Positions 32,801 through 42,510 of a stretch of 64,000 nt of DNA are shown piece by piece. Each line of letters starts with the position of its first letter. Position 1 is the first letter of the stretch. The stretch spans positions 671,617 to 735,616 of the forward strand of contig CAWHAL010000001.1 in the NCBI GenBank assembly GCA_963827315.1, given 5' to 3'. The position numbers were made by a program, and so were the translations under genes. Under the pieces are notes generated by a model. It did not search any database and was not told the origin of the DNA. It worked only from the letters and a program-made list of their open reading frames with translations. The stretch comes from CAVXEF01 sp963827315. GTDB taxonomy: Bacteria; Planctomycetota; Phycisphaerae; Sedimentisphaerales; Anaerobacaceae.

Positions 32801-34126
32801 ATGACTGATAGCAATAAAAGTAAACGCGTTGTAATAACCGGGATGGGCATTGTCTGCCCGCTGGGTCACGATGTGGAAAGCCTCTGGCAGGCGATAATGG
32901 GCGGCAAAAGCGGAATGGCTAAAACCACAATCTTCGATGCATCGACATTTCCGTCCACATTTAGTGCCGAAGTCAAAAATTATGACTATATAAAATACGT
33001 CAAAGGCAAGGAACTTCACAAACACAGTAATCGCGGCTCCGGCTTTGTATTAGGCGCAACAGCCCAGGCCTGCAGGCAGGCGGGGATTAACATCGAAACC
33101 GAAAAGAACACCGATGGAATCGAACGCAGCAGGATGGGGATTTATCTTGGGGCAGGCGAAGGTTCCATCGACAATGATGTCTTTTTTGATTCGCTGGTTA
33201 AGGCCTGGGACGATGAAAACTGTCGGATGGACTGGGGCAAATGGTCGCAGGTGGCGTTCGGCCGGATGGACCCGATGCGCGAACTGGAGCAGGAGCCGAA
33301 TATGCCGGCCGCTCATATCGCGATGCTCACCGGCGCTCGCGGGCCGGCGAGGAGCTGCCTTACTGCCTGTGCAGCCAGCACACAGGCCGTCGGCGAGGCG
33401 ACAATGATAATCCGCAGAGGCGATGCGGATGTAATAATTGCAGGTGGCGCCCATTCGATGATACATCCGCTGGGTGTTATGGGCTTTAACCGCCTGACGG
33501 CACTTTCGACAAGAAACGACAGCCCCGAAACCGCATCAAGACCGTTCTCGGCCAGCAGAGATGGTTTCGTACTCGGCGAAGGCGCAGCGATAGTGATTCT
33601 CGAATCGCTGGAGTCCGCGAAAAAAAGAGGTGTGAAAATCCTGGCTGAAGTCATCGGCTACGGCAGCAGCTCCGACGCCTTCAGAGTTACGGATATGCAC
33701 GAGGAAGGCAGAGGTGCTGTCCAGGCGATGGTCGCCGCACTGGCCGATGCCGGTATAAGCTATAGGGATGTGGACTACATAAATACCCACGGCACAAGTA
33801 CAATGGAGAACGATTTGATTGAGACCAAAGCGATAAAGGCGGTCTTCAAAGAAAAGGCAAAAAATATCCCTGCCAGCAGCGTCAAGAGTATGATGGGACA
33901 TCTAATCGGCGCAGCAGGTGCAGCGGAATTGATTACCTGTGTTCTTGCGATACGCGATAATATAGTGCCGCCGACAACGAATCTTATGGACCGCGACCCA
34001 CAACTGGATTTGGATTATGTTCCGAACAAGCCCCGGAAGATGCCGGTCAATATTGTAATGAACGAATCATTCGGCTTCGGCGGGCAAAATAATGTTGTGA
34101 TTATCAAGCGTTTCGAAGAAAATTAA
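32801..34126 (+). CDS. Beta-ketoacyl-ACP synthase II type, active
   Basis: The 441-residue protein has the full catalytic triad: C190 in CLTACAAS, His in NTHGTSTMEND and His in KSMMGHLIGAAGA. It extends acyl-ACP chains by decarboxylative condensation with malonyl-ACP. It forms the probable heterodimer partner of the CLF-like protein encoded just upstream. The last codon is 3 bp from serS, so the cassette is co-transcribed with a housekeeping gene. Confidence 0.88.
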   Translation: MTDSNKSKRVVITGMGIVCPLGHDVESLWQAIMGGKSGMAKTTIFDASTFPSTFSAEVKNYDYIKYVKGKELHKHSNRGSGFVLGATAQACRQAGINIETEKNTDGIERSRMGIYLGAGEGSIDNDVFFDSLVKAWDDENCRMDWGKWSQVAFGRMDPMRELEQEPNMPAAHIAMLTGARGPARSCLTACAASTQAVGEATMIIRRGDADVIIAGGAHSMIHPLGVMGFNRLTALSTRNDSPETASRPFSASRDGFVLGEGAAIVILESLESAKKRGVKILAEVIGYGSSSDAFRVTDMHEEGRGAVQAMVAALADAGISYRDVDYINTHGTSTMENDLIETKAIKAVFKEKAKNIPASSVKSMMGHLIGAAGAAELITCVLAIRDNIVPPTTNLMDRDPQLDLDYVPNKPRKMPVNIVMNESFGFGGQNNVVIIKRFEEN

Positions 34127-34129
34127 GCC

Positions 34130-35407
34130 ATGATAGATATAAAGCAAATACGCGAAAATCCGGAAAGATTCAAAAAAGCCGCGAAAGATAAGCACTTCGA
34201 GGTAGATATAGATGAGCTTCTCGAAATTGATGCCCGACTGCGAAAAGGCAAATCAGAACTACAGGAACTCACTACTGAAATTAACAAACTTGGCAAGTCA
34301 GTACCTAATCTTTCGGATAAAGAAAAACGGGGCGTGATAAGCAGGCTCACCGAGCTAAAACAAAAAGCTTCTGCTATTGATGAAAAGCTCAAAGAATTGC
34401 AGCCAAAATTTGATGAATTGATGCTTTCGGTGGCGCAGCCAGCGGATGATGATGTGCCGGTTGGGAAAGACGATACCGAAAATGTTGAGATACGAAAAGA
34501 AGGCAAGGTTAGACAGTTTGATTTTGAGCCGAAAGACCACGTACAGTTAGGTTTGGCTTTAGACATCATAGATATCGAAAGAGGCGTCAAATTAGCCGGT
34601 ACGAGAAACTATTTTCTAAAGGGCGATGGGGCACTTTTGCACTGGGCGGTGCTGCGGTTCGCGATGGACCAAATGGTCGGCAAAGGATATGTGCCGATGT
34701 CGGTGCCGGTTCTTATGAAAGATGAGGCAATGACAGGAACCGGCTTTTTCCCCGGCTTTGAAGACCAGACATACCGAATGGAAATAGACCAGCTTAATCT
34801 GGCAGGAACCGCGGAGGTGCCGCTAACAGCCTACCATATGGGCGAGATATTAAAGGCTGAGGAGCTGCCGAAAAAATATGTGGCGCTATCGAGCTGCTTT
34901 AGACGTGAAGCGGGAGCAGCCGGCAAAGATACATACGGCCTTTACAGAATCCATCAGTTCGACAAGATTGAGCAGGTGGTTATCTGCAAAAACAGCGTCG
35001 AAGAAAGCAATAGGTTTCACGAGGAAATCCTGGCCAACGCCGAGGCCGTGATGGCTGCACTGGAGCTGCCTTACCGCGTTGTAAATGTCTGTACTGGTGA
35101 TTTGGGTCGTGGCCAGGCCAAAAAATACGATATTGAAGCCTGGATGCCGTCACGCAAAGGCTACTGCGAGACGCACAGCGCAAGTAAACTCTACGAATTC
35201 CAGGCGAGGCGAATGAATCTTCGTTACAAAGACCCCGCGACGAAGAAAACCCTTTTCTGTCATACACTGAATAATACTGTGATTGCCTCACCGCGAATCC
35301 TGATACCAATTCTGGAGCTTTACCAGAACGCTGACGGCTCGATAACGATACCGAATGTCCTGCGGCTGTATATGAACGGCAAAGAGAAGATAGAGAGCGG
35401 TTCATAA
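34130..35407 (+). CDS. serS: Seryl-tRNA synthetase
   Basis: The 425-residue enzyme has the N-terminal coiled-coil arm (about 30-100) that binds the long variable arm of tRNA-Ser, and class II motifs: TAEVPLTAYHMGEIL, SSCFRREAGAAGKDT and the motif 3 region NTVIASPRILIPILE. It starts 4 bp after the KS stop. The usual final GR of motif 3 (ALxR) is here a variant, ASPRIL, as in several SerRS. Confidence 0.95.
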   Translation: MIDIKQIRENPERFKKAAKDKHFEVDIDELLEIDARLRKGKSELQELTTEINKLGKSVPNLSDKEKRGVISRLTELKQKASAIDEKLKELQPKFDELMLSVAQPADDDVPVGKDDTENVEIRKEGKVRQFDFEPKDHVQLGLALDIIDIERGVKLAGTRNYFLKGDGALLHWAVLRFAMDQMVGKGYVPMSVPVLMKDEAMTGTGFFPGFEDQTYRMEIDQLNLAGTAEVPLTAYHMGEILKAEELPKKYVALSSCFRREAGAAGKDTYGLYRIHQFDKIEQVVICKNSVEESNRFHEEILANAEAVMAALELPYRVVNVCTGDLGRGQAKKYDIEAWMPSRKGYCETHSASKLYEFQARRMNLRYKDPATKKTLFCHTLNNTVIASPRILIPILELYQNADGSITIPNVLRLYMNGKEKIESGS

Positions 35408-35440
35408 ACTTATTTGCTGAACTATTTAGGAGGACAGGTA

Positions 35441-35959
35441 ATGGCGGAAGTTGACACCGACATCGAGGTCTTTGAATTTGCTATTGCCCGGGAAGTTGAT
35501 GCCAATAGGTTTTATCTTACACTGGCACAGCGAATAGATAATCCCGAGATGCGCAGGGTCTTCGAAGATTTAGCGAAGGAAGAACTGGAGCACAAGGCCA
35601 AATTAGAGTTGGAGCTTATGAAGACAGGAAGGGCGGTATCGACTAACCATGAGTCAGCCCCCGTGCTTTCTTGCCCGCCGCCCCGTCTCGCGTCGGGAGA
35701 CGCGGGGGCAGGCGAAAGCAAAAACGGGGGTGTCGGGCAGGTATGGCAAAACTCCGGGCCTAAGCTGGATATGGATTACAAAGATATGCTTCTTCTGGGA
35801 ATGGAAAAGGAGGAGGCATCGTTCCGGACCTATGTTACTCTCATCGGGACCGTTCACGAACAGGGGTCGCGAGAGGTGCTATTGGCCATCGCGGAGGAAG
35901 AGGTCAAACATAAACTCCGATTCGAGCTCGAATACGATATGTTACTCAGGGCAGGCTGA
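35441..35959 (+). CDS. Ferritin-like (rubrerythrin-type) protein with palindromic insertion
   Basis: The frame opens at 35414 but the start is best at ATG 35441, seven bases after AGGAGGAC. The 172 residues form a four-helix ferritin-like diiron protein with ligands in FEFAIAREVDANRFY, KEELEHKAK, EKEEASFRTY and AEEEVKHKLRFE. Between the second and third helices, residues 69-107 form a Pro/Gly-rich loop encoded by a GC-rich near-palindrome. The role may be peroxide or iron handling. It follows serS and precedes comEC. Confidence 0.8.
   Translation: MAEVDTDIEVFEFAIAREVDANRFYLTLAQRIDNPEMRRVFEDLAKEELEHKAKLELELMKTGRAVSTNHESAPVLSCPPPRLASGDAGAGESKNGGVGQVWQNSGPKLDMDYKDMLLLGMEKEEASFRTYVTLIGTVHEQGSREVLLAIAEEEVKHKLRFELEYDMLLRAG
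35654..35740 (+). repeat. Palindromic in-frame insertion
   Basis: The left half has GCCCCCG, TGCTTTC and GCCCGCCGCCCCGTCTC; the right half has the reverse complements GAGACGCGGGGGCAGGC, GAAAGCA and CGGGGGTGTCGGGC around a TCGG loop. Arms match imperfectly over about 40 nt. The element preserves the reading frame, like the palindromic elements known within Rickettsia genes, and gives a Pro/Gly-rich loop in a ferritin-like protein. Confidence 0.6.
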
Positions 35960-36024
35960 GCCACAAACTATATCCGAACAACTTGAAATGGTAGTCGATT
36001 ACCCCATATAATCGACCGCCGAAG

Positions 36025-38590
36025 ATGGATGATATACAGCGGAAATTAGAACTGATTGACAAGCAGCTCGAGGGGGGATTCGTAAACTCCTATAAGCGAA
36101 CTATAAGTACCACTCCACTTTCATTTGCAGCAGTCGGGTTGATAATCGGGATTCTACTGCAGAACGTTTCTGATTTACCGATATCAATTTGGCTGGTCGT
36201 ACTGGCGGTATGTGCAGCTTCAACGGCATTTCTCTTTGCTGCATATACGAGGGGCAAACTTGCTTCTTATGGACCTTTGCTTTTAAGTTTTTGTGCTCTT
36301 ATCTGCTTTGCCTGCCTCGGCGGCATTCGCCTGACAGGTTTTTATAAACCTCAGTCCAATGACATTCGCAATCTGGTCGGCTTTGAGCGCACGTTAGCAA
36401 CAATTCGCGGCAGTATCATCACGCAGCCATATACTGACAGAAACGAGTGGTGGGAATTTGCAAAATTTGTACCTCGTGACGTCGGCAGCAGTTTTTATTT
36501 GGATATATGCGAGGTTGAAACTGCCACAGGCTGGGCAAAGGCGAGCGGCACCGTGCGGGTGCAGGTTGATGAGCCGGTGCTGGATTTGAAGGCTGGCGAT
36601 TACGTTCAGATGTACTGCTGGTTGGACAGGTTCAGTCCGCCGACAAATCCGGGCCAGTTCGATATAGCTGAATATCTGGCGAGGAAGAACGTCTTTGTCG
36701 CGGCGACAGTTGATTCTCGGGATGCTATTGAAGTACTTCAAAACGGTGCGGATACTACTAATCTTTCTGTGAAGATAAAAAGAAAGGCAAGAGAAATAGC
36801 TGTGCAGTCGCTGTTGGGCAGCCCATATCCGCAGGATGAAAGCGAAGGTCTGCTGCAGGCGCTCGTGCTGGGTTACAGAGCAGGCATGGACGCCGCCACT
36901 TATGAGGCGTTTCGCAAGACGGGACTATTGCATTTTGTGTGCCTATCTGGGATGAACTTCGGTATTCTTGTGGGGATGATTTGGTGGTTGTGCAAGGCAG
37001 CAGGTTTGATGAAACGAGCCCGGGCGGCTTGTTTGCATAATTGCAGCGGCGATGTTTGTGCTGGTAGTTCCTCCGAACCCGCCGGCATTTCGGGCGGCGA
37101 TTATGTGCCTTGTCTTCTGTTTGTCATTTTTCTTTCGTCGGCAGAGTAATCCTTCCAATTCACTGGCCTTGGCAGCGGTTATTCTGTTGATTATAAAACC
37201 GACAGACCTTTTTGAGGTCTCCTGGCAGTTATCGTTTGCGTCGGTGCTCGGGATTATACTTTTTACAGGCCGAATTGAGAATTTCATATACGAAAAAGGA
37301 ACAGACTGGTTTAGGATTAAGGAGAGGCAAAAGACCAAAGGTTTCCTCCGCATAATTCCTGACCCTCGCTCATTATTTGCTGTAAGCTTCGCTGCGTGGC
37401 TGGCCAGTGCCGGTATCCTGTTGTATAACTTTTATACGATTCAACCCCTTACAAGCATCTGGACAGTAGTTGCCTCGCCGTTTATAGCAGTGATTTCATT
37501 TGTCGGCTATCTTAAATTGCTTATCGGCCTGGTTCTGCCAACAACAGCTTCAATGCTAAATGTAACAATAAAACCTTTATCAAATTGGCTCATCTGGCTT
37601 GTAAAACATATAGCACAAAGGGATTTCTCGCAGGCGCTTATAGGCCATGTGATAATTTGGCCGATAGCTTTTTACTACTGCACCATTTTGTTTATAGCCT
37701 TTATTCATTTTAAGCGTCCCTTTGTGAAAAGGGTAATTTCTATACTGATGATTTTAGCGATTGTAATATTCCTTGGTGTTACGAAATGGCAGAGGACGTA
37801 TCGTGACAACCTGATTATGACTTGTCTGGATGTCGGTCACGGCCAGGCGATAGTAGCCCAGCTTCCGGGAAAGGCCAACGTTTTGTTCGATGCAGGTTCG
37901 CTCGATAGAAACGATGTCGGCAGACGCGTTGTCATTCCGTTTTTGCAGTTTAGAGGGATAAATAAAATCGATTCGATTATCATCAGCCATAACGATATGG
38001 ACCACATCAGTGGAATACCTGAGATTGTTGAATGCTGCGACGTCAATGATATTTATACCAACGATGCTTTTACAGATATGAAAACAGACCCAAACGGCGC
38101 GGCAAGGTTCCTTAAAACCTTGTTGAGTAAGAATGGTCTTAAGATAAAAGGCTTAAAAGATTTACGTCTAAACAGCGCCGCCAAGATAAAACTTCTCTGG
38201 CCAAGCGAGGGGATATCTCAAGACCCAGACGTTGGCAATAATGACAAGTCGGTAGTTTCACTGATTGAATTTGCCGGCAGAAAAGTGCTTTTATGCTCCG
38301 ACATTGAAAAATTTGCCCAAGCGGAGCTTTTGCGAATTTATCCCAGCCTTAAAGCTGATGTGGTTGTTGTGCCACATCATGGCTCAAGAAGAACAGCCGA
38401 CCAGCATTTTCTCGAAAGTCTCGATGCGGATATTTTGATATGCAACTGCGGCCAAAGCGGGTACGAAAGGCAGCAGGTAATCGACCCTGCGGGTGATGCG
38501 AAGACATTTTATACGCCCAGAGATGGCGCTGTTGCCGTTTACATCGACAAAGACGGCCGGATAAAAACGTATTCTACGCCTGACCTGTGA
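36025..38590 (+). pseudogene. comEC: ComEC/Rec2 DNA-uptake channel, frameshifted
   Basis: Two frames together encode one ComEC protein (about 850 residues). The first, from 36025, has the N-terminal DUF4131 region and the start of the competence domain (LHFVCLSGMNFGILVGM). It shifts near 37024; one extra base in CGGGCGGCTT would explain the change, giving RGLVCIIAAAMFVLVV in the second frame. The second has membrane helices and a C-terminal metallo-beta-lactamase domain (HNDMDHISGIPE, VPHHGSRR). ComEC forms the inner-membrane channel for transforming DNA. No other com genes are near except type IV pilus parts. This is either a real pseudogene or an assembly error. Confidence 0.85.
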
Positions 38591-38613
38591 CCGGAGCGAG
38601 AGGCTACGGGACA

Positions 38614-39273
38614 TTACTTCATATGGACGACGATTTCAACCCTTCGGTTTCTCGCCCTGCCGCTGGGGGTCGCATTGGAGGCGATGGGTTGGCTTTCACC
38701 ACGGCCGACCGCTCGAATCTTCTCCGGAGTAATCCCCTGCTGGACTAAATATCTTGTGACCGAAAGGGCACGCTGAGAGGAAAGCTCCCAGTTGTCTTTC
38801 CATTGTGATTTCTTTATGGGCTGCGAATCGGTATGGCCGACAACGTCTACTTGCCTGCCGGCATACTGGCTCTGCAGAACTGAGGCGATATGATTGAGCT
38901 CGGTACTCGATGTCTTTTTGAGCACAGCTTTTCCAGAATCAAAAAGTATTGTATTGGGCAGTGTTACCGTAATTGTGCCAGTCGAGGCGTCAAATGAGAC
39001 GTCATATCCTGGGCCGAAACCGGAGGCCTCAGCCGGGCTTTGCTTGCGCTCGGCAATTTTCTTCTGGAGTTCTTCGATTGTTTGCTGGCCCTGTGTAACC
39101 TGCTCTGCTAACTGGCCTTTTTCAGACTTCTCACGGTCCAGCAGCCCTTTTAAGTTTTCATGCTCCACATTTAACGCCTTGTATTTTTTCTGCCAGTTAG
39201 TGCAGCCGATAAAAAAACAAACTGATATGAGAGCGGCAATCAAAGTGAGTGTTTTTTTGTTGACGGTTCGCAT
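38614..39273 (-). CDS. OmpA-family peptidoglycan-associated lipoprotein
   Basis: The 219-residue protein has a lipobox-type signal (LISVCFFIGC, Cys near residue 24), a coiled-coil stretch (about 28-80) and a C-terminal OmpA domain (ILFDSGKAVLKK, VVGHTDSQPI, RGESQPI, RNRRVEIVV) that binds peptidoglycan. It should be anchored in the outer membrane. It is downstream of the prepilin-peptidase gene on the same face of the locus but separated by 35 bp. Confidence 0.87.
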   Translation of the reverse strand: MRTVNKKTLTLIAALISVCFFIGCTNWQKKYKALNVEHENLKGLLDREKSEKGQLAEQVTQGQQTIEELQKKIAERKQSPAEASGFGPGYDVSFDASTGTITVTLPNTILFDSGKAVLKKTSSTELNHIASVLQSQYAGRQVDVVGHTDSQPIKKSQWKDNWELSSQRALSVTRYLVQQGITPEKIRAVGRGESQPIASNATPSGRARNRRVEIVVHMK

Positions 39274-39308
39274 TTGATACCTCCTAAATCAAATCTGATT
39301 GTTTGGTT

Positions 39309-40466
39309 TTAGCGATAAAACATTTCAATTAGATAATTGAAAATCCAATCGTGTAGAATCATAACAGTAAGTATACCCAAAGACAAGAAGGGACTATAAG
39401 GAATTTGTCGAATTTTTTTGAAAAGCATCTGAGACGCCGCCCAGGCCAGCCCGAAGAATGGTGCGACAAAAAAGGCCACGACCACGAAAACTGGTCCTAT
39501 AACTGCGCCGGCAGCACCCATAAGGTGGACATCGCCGAGGCCCATCGCCTCTTTTCCAAAGCCGAGAGTGCCTAAGATGCGCGTGGCCCAGACGACGCCG
39601 CAGCCGACAAAATAGCCGAACAGGCCGCCGAAAAACCCTGCAATGACAGGCACTTGCGAAAAATTTAACCACCAGCTCCGCACGGAAGGGATTTCTCTGG
39701 TAACCACGTAAGCCGCCGCCGAGCAGATGATAATCGGCAGCAAAAAGATAATCTCCCTGCACATCTCCACGCGGTGGTTGATTCGTGATTCGTATCCTGT
39801 GGCTTGCGGCTCATTTTGGTCTGCGGAAGTATCGTCAGTCTCGTAACTTCTTTTGATTAAACCAGTTGCCAGCAGGCCAAGGGATATGGCCAGTCCTATT
39901 GCTGCGCCGGCTGCCAGAGAGGAAACGCTCGCCGAAGCGCTCGGCAAAAGCAAATAACCGCTAATTCTTGCCAGGTCTATTACATAAACGCCGAGCGTTG
40001 AGCCAATCAGCCCGGCCGCGGTAACAAACCAGCAAATCGAAAGCGGGATAACCCAGCGCTCCAAATCAATAGCTGAGGCGGCAATCAGAGCAGACAATAA
40101 AATAATATGGAGCAGATAAACAAACCAGCCTCCGTTTAAGGGGGTTTCCAGTCCGTGGCGCAAGCCGGCGTGAAAGTACAAAATAAAAAGGCCGATGAAA
40201 ACCAGACCTGTCAGAAGCTCGATGACAAAATATCGCGGCGATATGGGGGCTTTGCAATGCCGGCACTTTCCGCCCAGAACGAACCAGGAAATCAACGGTA
40301 CGTTATCGTAAAAACGAATATTCTTGCCGCACGCAGGACAGGCAGAAGGTGGTGTTGTTATCGATTTGTCACGAGGCAAACGGTAAACGACAACGTTCAG
40401 AAAACTCCCGACGCAACAGCCGACTGCGAAAATAAAGACAAGCCAAATCCATTGCAGCACTGCCAC
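39309..40466 (-). CDS. Prepilin peptidase
   Basis: The 385-residue membrane protein has the cytoplasmic zinc site CPACGKNIRFYDNVP with CRHC (four Cys) and the two catalytic Asp regions: SAIDLERWVIP and GLGDVHLMGA, the latter in the GxGD motif. It cleaves and may N-methylate pilin-like precursors such as that at 20958. The region from about 150 to 260 holds extra helices and a hydrophilic loop, longer than in PilD. The acronym pilD/gspO is not certain. Confidence 0.88.
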   Translation of the reverse strand: MAVLQWIWLVFIFAVGCCVGSFLNVVVYRLPRDKSITTPPSACPACGKNIRFYDNVPLISWFVLGGKCRHCKAPISPRYFVIELLTGLVFIGLFILYFHAGLRHGLETPLNGGWFVYLLHIILLSALIAASAIDLERWVIPLSICWFVTAAGLIGSTLGVYVIDLARISGYLLLPSASASVSSLAAGAAIGLAISLGLLATGLIKRSYETDDTSADQNEPQATGYESRINHRVEMCREIIFLLPIIICSAAAYVVTREIPSVRSWWLNFSQVPVIAGFFGGLFGYFVGCGVVWATRILGTLGFGKEAMGLGDVHLMGAAGAVIGPVFVVVAFFVAPFFGLAWAASQMLFKKIRQIPYSPFLSLGILTVMILHDWIFNYLIEMFYR

Positions 40467-40499
40467 AACGCCTCCTTTGCGTTAGAATCAGAAGCTAAC

Positions 40500-41720
40500 T
40501 TATTTCTTTTTGCCCCTTTTAATTGCTCCTGCGACTTTCATCGGCAGACCGAACAGGCGAATGAATCCGGTTGCATCCGTTGGCTGGTATTCTGCTCCCA
40601 TTTTAAAGCTTGCCAGGTCAGGCCGATATAGGCTGTTTGGACTTTTTATGCCGGCGGGACTGCAGCGGCCCTTAAAAAGCTTGACCTTAACTTCGCCGGT
40701 AACATTTTGCTGCGTGACATTGACGAACGCATCGAGCGCCTCGCGCAGCGGTGAAAACCACTGGCCATAATAGACCAGTTCAGCGTATTTTAGTGCGACC
40801 TGCTGTTTGTAATGCATCGTCTCGCGGTCGAGGGTCAGGCTTTCGAGGCAATTGTGAGCAATGGTTAAAATCGTACCGCCCGGCGTCTCATACACGCCGC
40901 GCGATTTCATACCGACTAAGCGATTCTCAACCAGGTCGAGCTGCCCAATTCCGTGCTTACCGCCGAGCCGATTCAGAACCTCAATCAGTTTTACGCCGTT
41001 TATTTTTTTGCCGTTAAGTTTTACGGGGACGCCCCGCTGAAAACTCAGCGTAACGTAATCGGGTTTGTTCGGCGTTTTCGAAACCGGCTGGGACATAACA
41101 AACAAGGTATCATTCGGCTCATTGGCCGGGTCTTCGAGGTCGGCCCCTTCGTGGCTGATATGCCAAAGATTGCGGTCGCGGGAGTAAATCTTTTTTTTGC
41201 TCTGCTCGATTGGGATTTTGTGCTTTTTGGCATAATCGACAGCAGCCTCCCGGCTGGTAAGTGTAAACTTCGGGTCCTTCCAGGGCGCGATAATCTTTAG
41301 CTTTGGGTCGAGCGCCATATAGGTTAATTCGAACCGCACCTGGTCGTTGCCTTTGCCGGTTGCGCCGTGCGCCACGGCGGTGGCACCCTCAGCATGAGCG
41401 ATTCCAACCTGGTGCTTTGCGATTAACGGCCGGGCGATACTTGTGCCTAATAGATAGCCGTGCTCATAAACGGCACCGGCTTTTAGCATCGGCCAGAGGT
41501 AATCCTCGACAAATTCGCCTCGCAGGTCTTTAATAATGCACTTGACAGCTCCGGATTTGAGGGCCTTCTGCTTTATCCCCGCTAATTCATCACCTTGGCC
41601 TAACTCTGCTGCAAAAGCTATCACGTCATAGCCATAGGTTTCTTTGAGCCAGGGCAGTATTACAGAGGTATCCAGCCCGCCGCTGTAAGCCAATACTACT
41701 TTTCCTTTGGATTTAGCCAT
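40500..41720 (-). CDS. argG: Argininosuccinate synthase
   Basis: The 406-residue enzyme joins citrulline and aspartate in arginine synthesis. It has the N-type ATP pyrophosphatase loop AYSGGLDTSV (residues 10-19), the GATGKGNDQVRFE citrulline site and the C-terminal YQPTDATGFIRLFGLP. The start is at 41720. No other arg gene is seen. It is 33 bp upstream (in gene orientation) of the prepilin peptidase gene. Confidence 0.95.
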   Translation of the reverse strand: MAKSKGKVVLAYSGGLDTSVILPWLKETYGYDVIAFAAELGQGDELAGIKQKALKSGAVKCIIKDLRGEFVEDYLWPMLKAGAVYEHGYLLGTSIARPLIAKHQVGIAHAEGATAVAHGATGKGNDQVRFELTYMALDPKLKIIAPWKDPKFTLTSREAAVDYAKKHKIPIEQSKKKIYSRDRNLWHISHEGADLEDPANEPNDTLFVMSQPVSKTPNKPDYVTLSFQRGVPVKLNGKKINGVKLIEVLNRLGGKHGIGQLDLVENRLVGMKSRGVYETPGGTILTIAHNCLESLTLDRETMHYKQQVALKYAELVYYGQWFSPLREALDAFVNVTQQNVTGEVKVKLFKGRCSPAGIKSPNSLYRPDLASFKMGAEYQPTDATGFIRLFGLPMKVAGAIKRGKKK

Positions 41721-42096
41721 TTTTACAACCTCAGAAACAACCTGCCTTAAAACTTTAAATTATACTCTTTGTTCATACAAGTCAACACTGTTCGAACACG
41801 AACACGCGATTACCCGTTTTGAGTCGGCTTTCCAAAATCGCGATTTCCCGCTCATAAAAAGGGGGTTTGTGATGACCGAGGTCGAAGGTTCGAATCCCGC
41901 CTCCGCTATTTAACTTAAGTGCCGCCAAGCCCTTGAGTTAAGGATACCCGCCTTTCAGGGTAAATCCGCACACTGGGCTGTCGAACCGAATGTCGAAAGG
42001 CCAACTCCTCTTAGACCAATAACTAAAACAAATAACTAACTTAATGTGTACCCTTCACCATTATTAGGCTCATCCAACAACAAAAAATGAAAAAGA

Positions 42097-42124
42097 TTGC
42101 CTTCGTGCGAACAATTATTATACT
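42097..42124 (+). promoter_or_regulatory. Promoter of the ars operon
   Basis: TTGCCT at 42097-42102 and TATACT at 42119-42124 are 16 bp apart. The -10 box overlaps the palindrome described next, which is the usual ArsR repression geometry. The arsR start is 42 bp downstream. Confidence 0.6.
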
Positions 42125-42148
42125 ATATGAGTAAATAATCATATAGTA
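42121..42148. promoter_or_regulatory. ArsR-type operator palindrome
   Basis: TACTATATGA (42121-42130) and TCATATAGTA (42139-42148) form perfect 10-bp inverted arms around an 8-bp spacer. ArsR/SmtB repressors bind such AT-rich 10-8-10 dyads, so the site is the likely target of the arsR product encoded at 42167. Confidence 0.75.
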
Positions 42149-42166
42149 ATTTAGCGGAGAACTCGA

Positions 42167-42499
42167 ATGCTAACTAAAAGAAAACAACTATTATTTGAAA
42201 AACAGGCAGAGATTGTAAAAGCTATGGCTCACCCCATACGGATTGCGATTGTGGATTTTCTTAAAGACGGCGAACAATGCGTCTGCGACATTGCCGAACA
42301 TATCGGGTCAGAACAATCCAACGTTTCCCGCCATCTTTCGGTAATGGTTTCAGCAGGTGTGCTGGACCACAGGAAGGAAGGGCTTTGGGTGATATATAAG
42401 CTCAAATGTCCCTGCATCCTCGATTTCTTTACCTGCATATCGGGCGTTCTGAAGAACGAGGCAAAGGAAAATAGTTGGCTGCTCACAACCCTTGAATAA
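42167..42499 (+). CDS. arsR: ArsR-family metalloregulator
   Basis: The 110-residue winged-helix repressor has the ArsR/SmtB pattern: LFEKQAEIVKAMAHPIRIAI, the recognition helix region GSEQSNVSRHLSVMVSAGVL and the wing. Cysteines cluster as C37/C39 (QCVCDI) and C85/C87 in a short C-terminal segment (LKCPCIL), the most likely arsenite ligands. ATG at 42167 follows GGAG. It heads the operon and probably represses it. Confidence 0.9.
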   Translation: MLTKRKQLLFEKQAEIVKAMAHPIRIAIVDFLKDGEQCVCDIAEHIGSEQSNVSRHLSVMVSAGVLDHRKEGLWVIYKLKCPCILDFFTCISGVLKNEAKENSWLLTTLE

Positions 42500-42510
42500 G
42501 AGGTGTTGCT

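Larger units (their letters stand above)
41721..42166. other. 446-bp spacer argG / ars operon with tRNA-like 3' fragment
   Basis: No protein gene is convincing. At about 41885-41912 there is GGTTCGAATCCCGCCTCCGC, which resembles the T-loop and 3' acceptor strand of a tRNA or tmRNA, but the T-stem has mismatches and no 5' half is found. At 42097-42148 lie the promoter and operator of the ars operon. The rest shows no structure I can name. Confidence 0.5.

Noticed and set aside
41860..41912. Complete tRNA gene
   Set aside because: T-stem mismatches and no matching 5' acceptor strand, D arm or anticodon arm upstream.
41707..41913. 68-codon frame after argG
   Set aside because: Covers the tRNA-like fragment and is not protein-like.
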